DNA of 64,000 bases, taken from assembly GCF_023091745.1 (NCBI RefSeq), contig NC_068926.1, positions 66,214,001-66,278,000 of the forward strand. The letters are read 5' to 3'. The translations under genes were made by a program, and so were the position numbers. The number at the start of each line of letters is the position of its first letter. Within the stretch, counting starts at the first letter, position 1. The notes under the pieces were generated by a model. The model was not told the DNA's origin. It saw only the letters and a list, made by a program, of their open reading frames with translations, and did no database searches. The DNA is from Budorcas taxicolor (lineage: Eukaryota > Chordata > Mammalia > Artiodactyla > Bovidae). Positions 24,791-36,934 of this stretch are shown piece by piece.

Positions 24791-26029
24791 TTAACACATT
24801 ATTGACCTGGAGATTTCTGCAGGAACTTAACTCCTCCTGTGGCCATAATACATCTCCAGTCAGTAATCTTGCCTGAACAAGATACCATGTCTTTGGTTCT
24901 TCCCATTGGCTTGAAGATTTGCCCATATTCAGCCAATGAAGTGTTCTCTTTGTACCTTCTCTGGCCTCCAGAATACAGCTACTTCCCTGACCATTGGCTG
25001 TCTTAAGGAGCTTCCTGTGTCTTAAAATGAGTCCCTTGCACTTGTTTTGTGTTGTTTGCTTGTTGTTGTTGTTGAGGCAGGGAATATGACTTTATTTGGG
25101 CAGCTGGCAGACAGAGACGATAGCAGAATAATGTCTCAAAATAGCCCTCTTGGTCCCCTGCTTTTTACTTCCAGCTGGTGGACACTCCCCATCCCTTCCC
25201 TGCTCTGCATGCATCTCTCAGAAAAGCAATCACAAGTGTCTGTCCTCTTTTTTATGTGTCTCAGGGGCCTTTTTACCCTTGATTGCAGTGCTGAGTATTT
25301 CAGAGTGTTATTGCCGCCACTTTCCATGCCTTCTTTACCGGCCAATGCCCTGGGCAGAGGCTTTCCCAGCCAGGTGCCCTCCGGAGTCAGCTGCCTTTGG
25401 AGGGAGAGTTTCTGGTGACTCAGCCTCAATCCATCTCCTTAGACCTTCCTTCCCCACCTCCCTCCCTCCTGGAAGATGAGGTCATAGCTCATTTGTCTCC
25501 TCTGGTACCCAAGTCAATCTTCCAAAATTGCATTCAGCTTGATGATGGAAATCTGACTCTCTCCAAGGCTGCCTGAGGTTGACCAGAAAGTCCAGCCAGT
25601 GTTCAGTTTGGCAGTACCTTGAGGAGGAGGTGTTGTTGTTAATTGATGCCGAGAAACTCAGATTTGTGTGACGATTTGAAATTGGCCAGCGCTATTATGT
25701 GTATTATTTTATTTCTTCTTCAAATGCATTGTCTCTGTTTCCAGAGAGTCTGGTTCACAAACTCATGCCAGGCCCTGTGCGAGGCATCAGGATATAGAAA
25801 CAAATAGAATTCTTTCCCTGCCCTTGAGCCAGTTAGTAAAAATGGGAGAGTGAGTGCCATTAGCAGACAATAGCAGGACCATATCCTGATGAGCATAGGA
25901 TTCCAGCAAGTGCTTCCCTGGGGTGCACAGCCTGGCTCATGTAGGTAACACAAAAAGAGAGAACAGTTTCGTTTTTTCTTATTTCTGTTAAAGAAATACA
26001 TAGCTAATTTCTGTATTTAATTTTTTTAA

Positions 26030-26311
26030 CAGGTTTTCTTTTTTTTTTTGGCTGTGCTGGGTCTTGGTTGCTGCAAATGGGCTTTTCGCTAGGTGTGGCT
26101 ACGAGAGAGGCTACTCCCTAATTGCAGGGTGCAGGCTTCTTGTTGGTGCCTCTTCTCTCATTGCAGAACATGGCCTCTAACTGTACCCCTCAGGAGTTGT
26201 GGCGCACAGGCACAGTTGCTCCATATGTGGGCTCTTCCAGACCAGGGATCAAACTGGGGTCCCCTGCATCACAAGGTGGATTCTCAACCACTGAACCACT
26301 GAGGAAGCCTT
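26030..26311 (-). mobile_element. CHR-type tRNA SINE, antisense
   Basis: The plus strand begins with poly-T then 'ggctgtgctgggtcttggtt', and ends with 'aaccactgaaccactgagga' and 'agcct', the complement of the tRNA-like head. It is close to full length. Confidence 0.85.
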
Positions 26312-27664
26312 GTGTTTAATTTTGATGTCAATCAATTGCTCATCACTACCTGGCCTGAAGACCATGTTGACTTCAGAGGAAGCCAGGTCTGAAGTCAGTG
26401 GAAAAGGGTGCCGTGATTGATTAGTGATGTCTGTCATGGGCACGGGAGAGGTGTTTGCTACACTGGGTCTAGATTTAGCTAGACGTAGATGCAACTCCCA
26501 TCCAGTAGAGGGGTCCAACGGGAGGGTTGGGGGTTTCTCTGGTCATCTAGAGGATTCTGAAGCTCCTAGACTGATCTCAAGGCCTGACCCCAGCTCTGCA
26601 AGGTAGCCAAGGCCTATCTTCCCTGGATGCTGTCAGAACTGTCCATGGGAACCCTGAACCTACATGGTTCTGGCTTCCCATAATTCTTCTCTGCACAGAC
26701 AGAGGCAAAGACCCAGTCTCCTCATTGCTTCTTATGTTTTGCTATTGTCTGCGGCCAAGCATATGGGAGGGAAGGGAATTAAAAAGCAGAGATGAGTAAG
26801 CAGTGTTTTGCAGAGAGATATTGGTCACTTGTGTGTTTATTCCTCTAATCCCAGGATAATAAATAAGCTCCATATTGTGGGTCAGCTCCAATCAAATGAC
26901 TCTGGCTCCCTGGAGTGTTGTGTGGAAAAGGATTGGGAGGTTTCAGCTTGACCCAAAGAAAGAAGTTGCTGTGATTGATTAGTGATGTCTGCTAGCGTAA
27001 GACTGGGAAGTGGTGGCATGTACTCAATACATATTTTGCCAAAAATTGGACCGTCGTGCTGATCTTGACCGTGAAAATGGAGCCGTGGCTTCAGATCGCT
27101 AAATCCTGGCGCCTGCCCCAGGGTAGGCACTCACGTCTTAGTCAAAACAAATCACTGAATCCATATGTCTCATATTAGTATTATTTTCATATCCTGCACA
27201 TTAATTAGTTTCCACCTTGCCTCTAGGGATAGTCAGGGTCATGATTCTCGTCTCCACTCTATGACTGAGGACAGTGAGGCTCAGAGATATTTATTGACGT
27301 GACAGGCATCACACAGCTTCTAAAAAACGAACGATGACAACAAAAAATTAGAAGGGAAGTTACGTGACTCCTAGGCAAGTTTAGCAAAGTTAACGAAGTT
27401 TCATAGGAACAGATCATGCCAGGACCTTCCCCCAGGATGTTTGGTGAACATGTAGATTCCTGAAGCAGGGTCTCCAGAGGGGGTCTCCTGAATCTGAAAC
27501 TGAAGTACAGAAGGTTACGTGACTGGGCCAAAGCCACCCAGTTAGTGGACCGTGGGGCCACACTTTGAGCCAAGGCCCTGGGGCATGGTGGCAGCGCTGA
27601 GCAATGGCAAACATGATGAGTGCCCCGGAGGAGACGGGAGGCCCTGTGGAAATGTGTAGTCGTG

Positions 27665-28040
27665 CCAGCTCACTGAGAAGTCACACACATACATGGAATC
27701 TAGAAGAAAGGCACTGATGAAACTATTCACAAGGCAGGAGCAGACATGCAGACGTAGAGAGCAGATACGTGGACACGTTGGGGCAGGAGAGGGAGGGACG
27801 GATGGAGCGAGTAGCATGGAGTGAAATAGACAGCTAGTGGGAAGCTGCCGTCCAGCTCAGGGAGCTCCACTCGGTGACAGCCTCGAGGGGCGGGAGGGGA
27901 GCGGGAGGGAGGCGCTTGAGGGAAGGGATATATGTGTGCATACAGCTGATCACGCTGTTGTACAGCAGAAACTAACGTGACATTGCCAAGCAATTGTACT
28001 AATTAAAGTATAAATATTTTTTTAAAAAAAGATGCAAAAA
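27665..28040 (+). mobile_element. LINE-1 3' end, sense
   Basis: The segment shows the end of an artiodactyl L1: 'acatacatggaatctagaag' near 27690, a G/A-rich stretch near 27785-27920, 'gcagaaactaacgtgacatt' near 27965 and an A-rich tail at 28015-28040. Confidence 0.75.
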
Positions 28041-28754
28041 AATAAGTCAGGCAAGCAAATCGTTCTCAGTCTCAAAACTCTTGGCACGAGACAGACCGCA
28101 GATTCCGTCTTTGCCCCCATTTCTCCTCTTTCATCCAGAGTCTGAGCTTTTGCAGCTGTGTCCCAAATCCAGGGCTTGGATGATTTTTCAAAGGCCTAAA
28201 AATAGAGGCTTCTGCTCCCCACCAGGCAATTCTAGAAGCCGTTTCCCGCTCCCCTCCTTCTCACAGACACCCAGGAGATCTCCTTCCCTCAAATAAAATC
28301 ATGATGAAATCCCAGGGAAAAACCATTGCTTGTTTCTCAGAATGACTTTCCCGCAGACAGAGGAGGTGCTCTGCTTCCCCCAGAAGCACAGAAGAGCCGC
28401 AAATTAATTATATGGTGTAATTAGCTCTTGTCTCAAAATCTATGCAGTGGGCACTCTGAAGCGAGAGGCATAGTAGTGGGCTTTGGACTGCTACCTTAGT
28501 AACGAAGGTTGGCAGGAGGAAAACAGAGTTACTCTGGAGGAAGACTCTGTGATGATAAGCTGTGTGTAGCATTTTCTGGAGTGTGGTTAATGTTCACTGA
28601 TGGCAGGCAATGGGATTTGAAGAATGCAACCAATAGTTATTTCTATCTTAATAGTTATGTGTTTGTCTCAATCTGCAGTACAAAAAATGTGTATGACTAA
28701 TCCATCAAGCCCATAGATCTATGGACGTTTCTTAGGACAAGGTTGAGGCTATGT

Positions 28755-28961
28755 ACATATATGCACGCTTAGTCATGTCCAACTGTTGTGATCCTGTGAA
28801 CTGTAGCCCACGAGGCTCCTCTGTCCATGGGATGTCCCAGGCAAGAATTTTGGAGTGGGCTGCCATTTCCTTCTCCAGGGCATCTTCCCAACCCCAGGAT
28901 GGAACCTGTGTCTCCTGCGTTGGCAGACGGATTCTTTACCACTGAGCCGCCTGGGAAGCTC
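28755..28961 (-). mobile_element. Bov-tA SINE, antisense
   Basis: Tail complement (gcacgcttagtcatgtccaa) is on the left and head complement (ccgcctgggaagctc) on the right. An imperfect direct repeat aaggYtgagg flanks it. Confidence 0.88.
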
Positions 28962-28969
28962 AAGGCTGA

Positions 28970-29270
28970 GGACAGGAGCAACCTACTGCTATGTAACAGA
29001 GGACTCCCCGTGCCCGAATTAGCCATAAGCGTTTACTGTCTCACAGTTCCTGTGAGTCGAGAGTTGAGGAGCTCACACTGAATGGCCTGGAGTTGGGATC
29101 TCTCGCGAGGCTGTGGTCAGGGTGTCAGCTGGAGCTGCCGTCATCCGACGGCTTGACTGGGGTCGGAGGTCACACATCCACAGTGGGAAGAAGTCATTGT
29201 AAAAGCCCCCTCTAGAAGACTTCCTGCAGGTTAAGAGTTCCTGCCAGGTTTCAGAAGTTGTATTGCTTAC
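28970..29270 (+). repeat. Old interspersed repeat, same unassigned family as 12.4 kb and 49.3 kb
   Basis: Starts with 'cctactgctatgtaacagag', then 'ctgtctcacagttcctgtga' and 'gccgtcatccgacggcttga'. The order of these motifs matches the copy at 49.3 kb. Confidence 0.5.
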
Positions 29271-29379
29271 TTCCAGAGGCTTCCTCATCTTCTATTTGCT
29301 CTTCCTTCTGACATTCATAAAACAAACCCCCAACAGAGAGGCCACCTTCCCATCTAAGGATGACATTTTTATTTTAAAG

Positions 29380-29574
29380 AGGTGTCAAGGAACGACTCCT
29401 GCTCTGATTTGCCCGAGATCCAGAACGGCTGGAAAACCACTTCTCATACGGAGCTCGTGAGGGGGGCCCGAATCACCTACCAGTGTGACCCCGGCTACGA
29501 CATCGTGGGGAGTGATACCCTCACCTGCCAGTGGGACCTCAGCTGGAGCAGCGACCCCCCATTCTGCGAGAAAA
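29380..29574 (+). CDS. SEZ6L: SEZ6L exon, Sushi/CCP domain (third of the protein)
   Basis: This 195-base exon encodes one complete Sushi domain. It has the four Cys of the fold (SCSDLPEI, ITYQCDPGYD, LTCQWDLSW, PPFCEK) and the conserved Trp before the last Cys. The start EVSRNDSC includes an NDS glycosylation sequon. The acceptor is TTTTAAAG at 29379 and the donor is GTAAGA at 29575. Both junctions are phase 1, so Sushi exons can be skipped or duplicated without a frame change. Confidence 0.96.
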
Positions 29575-29891
29575 GTAAGAGCCATCCTGGTTTTTGTTTC
29601 CTTTAGGTCATCAGACCGTAAATCCCTCCATTACAAATACCCTTAGGTGCAGTGTGCAACCTTGTATACGGGTCCTCGCACCCTGACGCAAACATTTCTC
29701 GGGGGCGCCAATTCTTAAAAGCGAAATTGAAATCAAGTCTCTTTTGTCCTGGCCTGTTCCCCAGCCACGTGCATTGTCTTTCAAAGGAGGAAAAGACGAA
29801 GTGGGGAAGGGTTCTAGACTGTTCTGTAGTTCTCAGCACACCGATGGTCGTGCGGCCCTAACGCCCGCCTGGTCTGATCTGTCTTGCACAG
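29575..29891 (+). other. SEZ6L: SEZ6L short intron (317 bp) between two Sushi exons
   Basis: It runs from GTAAGA to CTTGCACAG. It has no recognisable repeat. Confidence 0.9.
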
Positions 29892-30083
29892 TCATGTACT
29901 GCACCGACCCCGGGGAAGTGGACCACTCGACCCGCTTGATTTCGGACCCCGTGCTGCTGGTGGGCACCACCATCCAGTACACCTGCAACCCGGGCTTCGT
30001 GCTGGAAGGGAGCTCCCTCCTGACCTGCTACAGCCGTGAGACCGGCAGCCCCATCTGGACCTCTCGCCTGCCCCACTGTGTCT
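29892..30083 (+). CDS. SEZ6L: SEZ6L exon, Sushi/CCP domain (fourth)
   Basis: The exon of 192 bases encodes the next Sushi domain, beginning IMYCTDPGEVDHS. The four Cys lie in YCTDP, QYTCNPGF, LLTCYSRE and PHCV, and the conserved Trp is in SPIWTS. The donor is GTGAGT at 30084. The exon is GC-rich compared with its flanks. Phase 1 at both ends. It is extracellular and probably rigid, linking the CUB and membrane-proximal parts. Confidence 0.96.
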
Positions 30084-30334
30084 GTGAGTCCCCTGCGCTG
30101 ACTGGAGCCCCCGGGGGACTCCGCCGGGAGGGCTGGCTGCCTTTTCCTACTGGTGGAGGGCTGGGCTGTGAGGAGGCAGCACCCACTGTTGGGAGCATTT
30201 ATTATGATTATGACCTATGATCTATGATTACCATCCTAGGACCACAACTCACAGGATTGAGGGTGCTGCTACTCCAACATTTATGGTAAACGTCAGCACA
30301 TGGTTAAGATTTACAGTGAGTTTATCAGGCACTG

Positions 30335-30511
30335 TGCTGAGTCTGCCTGCAATGCAGGAGACCCTGGTTCGGTCCCTGGTTCTGGAAGATCCCCTGAGAA
30401 AGGAATGGCAACCCACTCCAGTATTCTTACCTGGAGAATTCCGTGGACAGAGGAGCCTGGCGGGCTATAGTCCATGGAGTCCCAAGGACACAGCTGAGCG
30501 ACTAACACACA
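30335..30511 (+). mobile_element. Bov-tA SINE, sense, seeding a CA array
   Basis: The body includes 'tgcctgcaatgcaggagacc', 'atggcaacccactccagtat' and the tail 'gctgagcgactaacacac'. It passes directly into CA repeats. Confidence 0.88.
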
Positions 30512-30639
30512 AACAGACGCACACACACACACAGACACACACACACACAGACACACACACACACAGAGACCTACACACACACACACACTACAGCCCATGG
30601 AGTCCCAAAGAGCCTGACATGACTGAGCAGCTAACATAT

Positions 30640-30670
<31 letters not shown>

Positions 30671-30976
30671 GACCTACACACACACACAGACACACACAGA
30701 CACACACACACACAGACCTACACACACACACAGACACAAACACACACAGACACACACACACAGAGACCTACACACACACACACAGAGACACACACACACA
30801 GACACACACACACACAGACACACACACACACACAGACACACACACAGAGACCTACACACACACACACACACACACACAGAGACACACACACACACAGACA
30901 CACACACACACACAGACCTACACACACACACACTACAGCCCATGGAGTCCCGAAGAGCCTGACACAACTGAGCGAC

Positions 30977-31040
<64 letters not shown>
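30466..31040 (+). repeat. SINE-tail plus (CA)n/(CAGA) array, tail triplicated
   Basis: The last 45 or so bases of the Bov-tA (from 'ctatagtccatggagtccc' to 'gactaacacac') occur three times, at about 30466-30511, 30588-30635 and 30933-30980. Each copy is followed by a CA-rich tract with AGAC and CCTA interruptions. The final tract at 30980-31040 is about 30 uninterrupted CA units. Confidence 0.9.
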
Positions 31041-31042
<2 letters not shown>

Positions 31043-31469
31043 GTTGAGTCCTTTCCCAGGATTCCCTCTCTTCCTCCTCTAGTCGCCCTGTGAGCACAGC
31101 AGTACCGTCTCCGTCTTCTGAAGAGGATGCTCAGGTTCAGAGAGGTGAAATCGTTGCCCCAGCTCACACAGCCTAGTTAGTTACGCAGGAGGCCAGAGGC
31201 AAACCCAGACCGGCCTGACCCTGCGTACTTAAAATCAAGCAGCCCACAGGGCAGTAAGTAGAGTGGATTTAAACTCTTTGGCCTCCTCTACGGAGCCATC
31301 AAAACAAATGTTTGGCGTTAAAAAAAAACTCTTTGGGGGGTTTCTCTACCATAAAAACTCCAAAAAGGCTCCTAAGGTCACTCTGAGAATGGAAGGGTAA
31401 CACCATATCCTCACCAGACAAAGGAGGTGGAGAGCAGGGGTCTGGAGGTCTCAGCCTCAGGAGCGCATG

Positions 31470-31605
31470 GGAATTGTCTAGAATGTCTGAAAACTCCCTG
31501 GAGATCTGGATGCCGTAGGTCTGGCGTGTAGCCTGAGTTTCAGAAGCTCCCCAGGGATTCTGATATGCTGAGAGGTATGGGACCCATTGCTTAAGGACAG
31601 CCTGA
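31470..31605. mobile_element. MER5-like hAT-Charlie DNA transposon fragment
   Basis: The motifs 'gcatgggaattgtctagaat', 'agtttcagaagctccccagg' and 'gattctgatatgctgag' resemble MER5-class elements. No clear terminal inverted repeats remain. Confidence 0.45.
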
Positions 31606-31824
31606 GGCTCTGCAGAAGGCTCACAGCCTCACGCACCGTCCGGGGTTCAGAAGCGTCGGCGACACTGCTGTTTGTGTGCTGTCTTCCGTGCGTGTGTTTC
31701 TAGCAAATCCACAGCCAGCCCAAGCTCCCAGAGCCACACTGAGGCCTCTGGTAGTATCGGAGAATCTAGAGTTAGAACAAGAAGGCAGATGTTGATTATT
31801 CATGTTTACTGGAAACTCATCTAC

Positions 31825-32025
31825 TTCTAGGGGCTTCCCTGGTGGCTCAGCTGGTAAAGAATCTGCCTGCAATGCGGGAGACGTGGGTTCAATCCCTGGG
31901 TTGGGAAGATCGCCTGGAGAAGGGAAAGGCTACCCACTCCAGTGTTCTGGCCTAGAGAATTCCACGACTGCATAGTCCATGGGATCACAAAGAGTCAGAC
32001 ACGACTGAGCGACTTTCACTTCACT
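31825..32025 (+). mobile_element. Bov-tA SINE, sense
   Basis: The head (gcttccctggtggctcagc) and tail (gacacgactgagcgacttt) are both intact. The 8-base direct repeat tcatctac occurs at 31817-31824 and 32026-32033. Confidence 0.92.
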
Positions 32026-32610
32026 TCATCTACATCTGATGCAACGAGCTTACGGACATGGCTTTCCCTCCAGCGGCTATGTTTTATCACTTCTCACGAA
32101 TCTTCCAAACAGGCTTCATGGACTTTTTTCATGCCACACAAACAAGCAGTGCTGCCATTCAGACGGGTAAAAGCCGTCGCCGTCGGAGGACAATTGGAAA
32201 GCCAGAAAATCCTTGTCCTCTTCCATTGGATAAACAGATACAGGCAGACCTTGGAGATTACTGTGGGTTCGGGTCCAGACAACCACGATAAAAGCAAGTG
32301 TAGTAAAGTGGAGATTTTGGTCTGAGATGGAGACAGAGATGCTGGGAGAGCGTCCCGTGATGACAGAAGCAGAGATGGGAGTTTCACACGTGCGAGTCGA
32401 GGGTGCCAGGAACAGCCACAACCACCAGAAGCTGGGGAGAGGCAGGGAAGCACCCACCTTTGGAGCTTTTAGAGGGAGCAGGACCCTGCTGCCTTCTTGA
32501 CTTCAGGCTTCTCTCCTCCAGAGCTAGGAGACAAGGAATGACTTTTGTCCTAAGCCCCCTGGTTAGTGACCTTCGTTACAGCCGCCCAGGAAGCAAATAC
32601 AGATCTCATG

Positions 32611-32633
32611 CCCCCCCACCCCCCCGCCCCCCC
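32611..32633. repeat. C-rich low-complexity tract
   Basis: Runs of seven, six, and seven C are separated by A or G. Confidence 0.85.
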
Positions 32634-32639
32634 GCAGTG

Positions 32640-32857
32640 ACTGTGAGTGAGTGAAAGATGCTCAGTCGTGTCTGACTCTTTGCAAACCTATGGATGTAGC
32701 CCGCCAGGCTCCTCTGTCCATGGGATTCTCTCCAGGCAAGAATACTGGAGTGGGTTGCCATTCCCTTCTCCAGGGGATCTTCCTGACCCAGGAAGTGAAC
32801 CCAGGCCTCCGGCATTAGCAGGCGGATTCTTTACTGCTGAGCCGCGAGGGAAGCCCC
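32640..32857 (-). mobile_element. Bov-tA SINE, antisense
   Basis: The plus strand runs from 'gatgctcagtcgtgtctgac' to 'gagccgcgagggaagcccc', tail complement to head complement. Confidence 0.92.
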
Positions 32858-33884
32858 GAAGGTGAACCGCACCCAACGTGGGAGGGGGTGGTGGAAAGCA
32901 TCTTGAGTCATGCAAGCTGCTGAGACCTACAGATGAAAAGCTAAAAATAGATGCTGATTTAAAAATACTGAAGGCTGGAGATATTTTTTAAAAAGAAAGG
33001 AAAGGCCCTTTACTCATCAGGCACAGTCTTCAAAGCCCTCTGGGCTGCAGCAGCTGCTGAGCTTCCCTGAAAGCAGCCCCCTGCCTAGGGGCTGCTGCCT
33101 TTCCCGGGATCCGCAGTGCTCTGGTGAGAAGGCATCCCTGACACCCGTGCTAATGAGTTCACGAGTCAAGCTGGGTGTCAGGAGACACGCCGTCCTCCTG
33201 CTAGACGCTGGAAGAACCTGGCGTGGGGTTCCAGCATCGTTCCAGGCCCAGCGAGGCCGACAGGAGATGACATGTGAGATGGGAGGATGGTCAGAGTCTA
33301 GCAGCGAGGTACCCAGAGTGAGGGGGAGGCTACATCCCAGTTCCGCGATGAGGATGAGGTTATTGAACCTAAAGCAGCCCTAAGCGGTTTCCTCCACTGA
33401 GCCAGGGAAACAGCCCCAGTTTGATGGGCACTGTGGCTGTGCCCAGCCCTTCCCCAACATTCACACGTTTAACTCACAAAACTGCATGAGCTGTGTGTGT
33501 CCACTTGAAAGCAGGCTGAGAAGGCGCAGAGAGGGTGAGCACCTTTCCTAAAGTCACACAGCAGGCAAGGGAAGCACTCAGGATTCCAGCTCAAGCCTGA
33601 TTAACCCCCAAAGCATCATCTTCCCACCTCACCTCCCTGCAGTCATAGCTCCTCAGCAGAGCTCCAGGGCGCTGCTGTTGACCAAGATCTTCCACCAAGA
33701 GAATTAGGAAGCAGACGGCAAGTTGTGTAAGCTCGGGATGTCCGCAGCCTCTGTTCACAGTCACTTGCCAATGCCATGATTTGGTCAGGCTGGGACTCAA
33801 AGCCATGTCTTCTCACTCTTGGTTCCTTTATCCCAGGCCTCTTGAAGAAGAGACAGATCAGGAGAGAAGGAAGAGTCGGGTTTG

Positions 33885-34020
33885 CCATCAGACCCATCCC
33901 CGGCTCTGCTGGGTGACCTTGGGCAAGTAGGGGACCTGGGCCTCGGTCCCTCATCTATGAAAAGGGGATTACTACTTCCTACCAGGCAGGGTTATTGGAT
34001 GTAGCTCAGTCATTGAACGA
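33885..34020 (+). repeat. MIR SINE, sense
   Basis: Contains 'ctgggtgaccttgggcaagt' and 'ccctcatctatgaaaagggg' with 'gcagggttattggatg', as in MIR. Confidence 0.7.
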
Positions 34021-35408
34021 GTCCTCTTATATGCAAGCAGATGCTGACACAGAGGCCCCCAAACTTTCTCAACTCACAGAATCTCTAGAATGCCAGGACT
34101 GTTTCATAGATTTCCCAGGCTAGAACACTTAGCAGTTATACTTATTAACCAGTTAGGTCCAAACCACTTAATAAGTAGCTATATCCTGACAACTTAGTAG
34201 TTGCTTGAAAAAGTAATGCCCATGAATTCAGAGAAAGGATTGTATTTTATTTCATTCTTAAATAATACTTATCTATAATTAATAACACAGTTACTACTGT
34301 GGGGATGTATGTGCCTTTTGGGTTCTCCCAAACGTCTCAGCCTTTTAGAATCAGGCTGGGCTCTGCCACCTGCATTCCCTGTTCCACCTTGATTTTGTCA
34401 CAGCCGTTGATTTTTAGCAGAGCAACCAGAGAAAACCTAGCATCATCAAAAAGGACATAGCTCAGTCTGGTGTTAAAATTGTGAGCTTCCTCAAAGTAGG
34501 AGTTCACATGGGTCTGGAAGGTGTCACCGTGTCTCCTCCACATTTTTAAAAAACCTCACAGCACCCTCATGAGTTCATGGTGACACCCCGGGGCACCACG
34601 ATACATAGTTTGGGAATAGTGGTGGTAGGTCCTGAAAATACAGCAAAAGACACAGCGATATATAAACAGACACAATCCACATAGTCAGGAAGCCTGGGAT
34701 CTACTGAAGATGTGGGAAGAGACACAAGTCGGTAAAAGGAATAACAGTGAATCTTCAGCATCACCTCCTCCAGGAAGGCCTCCCTGCCCGCCTCGGCGAG
34801 GTCACGCTTCCCTCCTCTGTGCTCCCGCGGCTCCTATAGCCACACAGCACTTGCTGCAGCTGATTGAAATGACCTGCTTTTATGTTCAGAGAGTCACACA
34901 CTTACTAGGAATGTATCCATTTGGTCGTGTCCCTCGGTCCCAGCAGACTCAAAAAAATGACAGTATTTGTTGCAGTTACTGTCTTTGTCACGGTTAGCAG
35001 TACTAACGTGGTCTTTATTGCACTTTGCGGCTTCGTTGCAACCTCCCTTCTTTGGAGGCAGCGTGGTAGGTGGCTCCTGGGAATCCCATCCAGAAGACAT
35101 AAACCACACCACGAAAAGTCATGAGGACCTGACACAGTCAGTGAGGGTTTTCTGGATGGAATCTCCAGGGAGGCTTGCAGGGATCCCCCAAGAGGCCCTG
35201 GCCCTTCATAGCCCAGAACCCACAAATACGAGACCTGGAAAGTTCCTGACCTGAACTGAACCCACATAGCCAAACGGTGGCCATAGTAAAAGTTTCCATT
35301 GATGAATTGTCCCCAGCAGCCTCACCTCAGGCAGCATGCCAGGCTGCAGCAGGGTGCCTGTCTTCGTTTAGAAATTCCTGTCTCTGAGAAAGCGATGTGT
35401 ACGGTGCT

Positions 35409-35890
35409 AAGTCACTATGCTGCTGCTGCTGCTGCTGCTAAGTCGCTTCAGTCGTGTCCGACTCTGTGCGACCCCATAGACGGCAGCCCACCAGGCTCCT
35501 CTGTCCCTGGGATTCTCCAGGCAAGAATACTGGAGTGGGTTGCCACTTCCTTCTCCAATGCACGAAAGTGAAAAGTGAAAGTGAAGTTGCTCAGTAGTGT
35601 CTGACTCCTCGCAACCGCATGGACCACAGCCTACCAGGCTCCTCCATCCATGGGATTTTCCAGGCAAGAGTACTGGAGTGGGGTGCCATTGCCTTCTCCA
35701 AGTCACTATAGTCATGTTCAAATCTTTGCGACCCAACAGACTGTAGCCCGCCAGGCTCTGTCCATGGGATTTCCAGGCAAGAGTACTGGGGCCCGTTGCC
35801 ATTCCTTTCTACAGGGACTCTTCCCAACCCAGGGATCAAATCTGCATCTCTGACATCTCCTGCATTGGCAGGCAGGTTCTTTACCACCAG
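35409..35890 (-). mobile_element. Bov-tA SINE (antisense) interrupted by Bov-A2
   Basis: The outer antisense Bov-tA is split. Its start 'gtgctaagtcactat' at 35404-35418 resumes at 35700 as 'aagtcactatagtcatgttc' and ends near 35890. The 10-bp direct repeat aagtcactat at 35409-35418 and 35700-35709 marks the insertion of the Bov-A2 listed next. Confidence 0.85.
35419..35699 (-). mobile_element. Bov-A2 SINE (dimer), antisense, nested
   Basis: It begins with (GCT)n at 35419-35440, the complement of a (CAG)n tail, and has two BovA monomers separated by 'gaaagtgaaaagtgaaagtg'. It sits inside the older Bov-tA with a perfect 10-bp duplication. Confidence 0.9.
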
Positions 35891-36381
35891 CTCCAACTGG
35901 AACGAACCTTCACTATAGCAGAGCCATCAAGTGCACAGGACTTCGAACCCAGCAGGTCAGGTTTGCCCTGCCGCTTGTCAGCTGCGTGACTTAAACAAGC
36001 CAAAGCTGGTGTCCTCATCAGAAAAATGGATCATGACAACGATAGATACAGATGCTCATAACCGTGTGTCTAGCATATAATAGGTGTTCAGTTAACACCG
36101 GTTGCTAATTACCACTCAGTTTCAATGCTCCACTACTGTAGAGTGTGTTATAAACCATTCATAGCAATAAGCAAGCAACCTGATTTTGAGCATTTTGCCC
36201 ACATGTGCTCCATAAATGTACATTTTTTCCTGTGCCGAAAGAGAGAGAGGAGTGGCTGGGAGGGAATGAGGGTAGCTTGGTGGTTATGTCTATAAGCCAC
36301 GAGTCCAGCTCACTTGAATTCCTGGGAGAGGTCAGGATGACATCACAAGGATTACCATCAGAATTGTTTAGACCTCAGACG

Positions 36382-36602
36382 AGTGATTCTCAGCTGGGCT
36401 GAATGTGCCGCCCAGCGGACAGCTGTCAGTGACAGTTTCCAGAGGCATCTTCGGTTGTCGTTGGGAGAGGTTATGCTGGCATCTAGTGGGCAGAGGCCAG
36501 GGATGCTGCCCAACATCCTGCAAGGCTCAGGACCACCCCCCTCCCACAAAGAATTACCCAGCCCAAAAATGTCAGTAGCATCTAGGTTGGAAAATACCTG
36601 CC
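36382..36602 (+). mobile_element. MER20-like hAT-Charlie DNA transposon
   Basis: Diagnostic stretches in order are 'gtgattctcagctgggctga', 'ctggcatctagtgggcagag', 'gccagggatgctgcccaaca' and 'acaaagaattacccagccca', ending 'gaaaatacctg'. The degenerate terminal inverted repeats (gtgattctcag and its partner at the right end) fit a MER20 copy of about 220 bp. Orientation is tentative. Confidence 0.72.
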
Positions 36603-36934
36603 TTAAACAATCTTATTTCAAAGTGTGAGTACATTCTCACAGTGGGAATGCCATTGTCCAGCCACATCTCAGCTCACAGATGAGGTCTTGGTCCAGTCCG
36701 TTCACTTAACAGGCAGGAAAAAAATGAAGTCCAGAGACGTGAAGCGAACAGCAGAGCCTGGCCTCCAGTTTCAAATTCAAGTCACTTCCCATGTCACTTT
36801 CCTGCCATCTTCTGGGAACTGGAGATAAACACAGATGTCTTCAAAGACGGTTGGCTTCTACCAGGGATAGAATTCCATGTGGAATTCTTCTCACTGTTAC
36901 TGATGATTGGGTCAGAATTGAATCGGACTGACTC

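Larger units (their letters stand above)
24469..29379 (+). other. SEZ6L: SEZ6L intron of 4.9 kb between CUB and Sushi exons
   Basis: The donor is GTAAGT and the acceptor is TTTTATTTTAAAG. Contents are a MIR, a CHR-type SINE, an L1 3' end, a Bov-tA and an unassigned old repeat, all listed. The rest, about 24800-26020, 26320-27660 and 28050-28740, shows nothing I can name. Confidence 0.85.
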
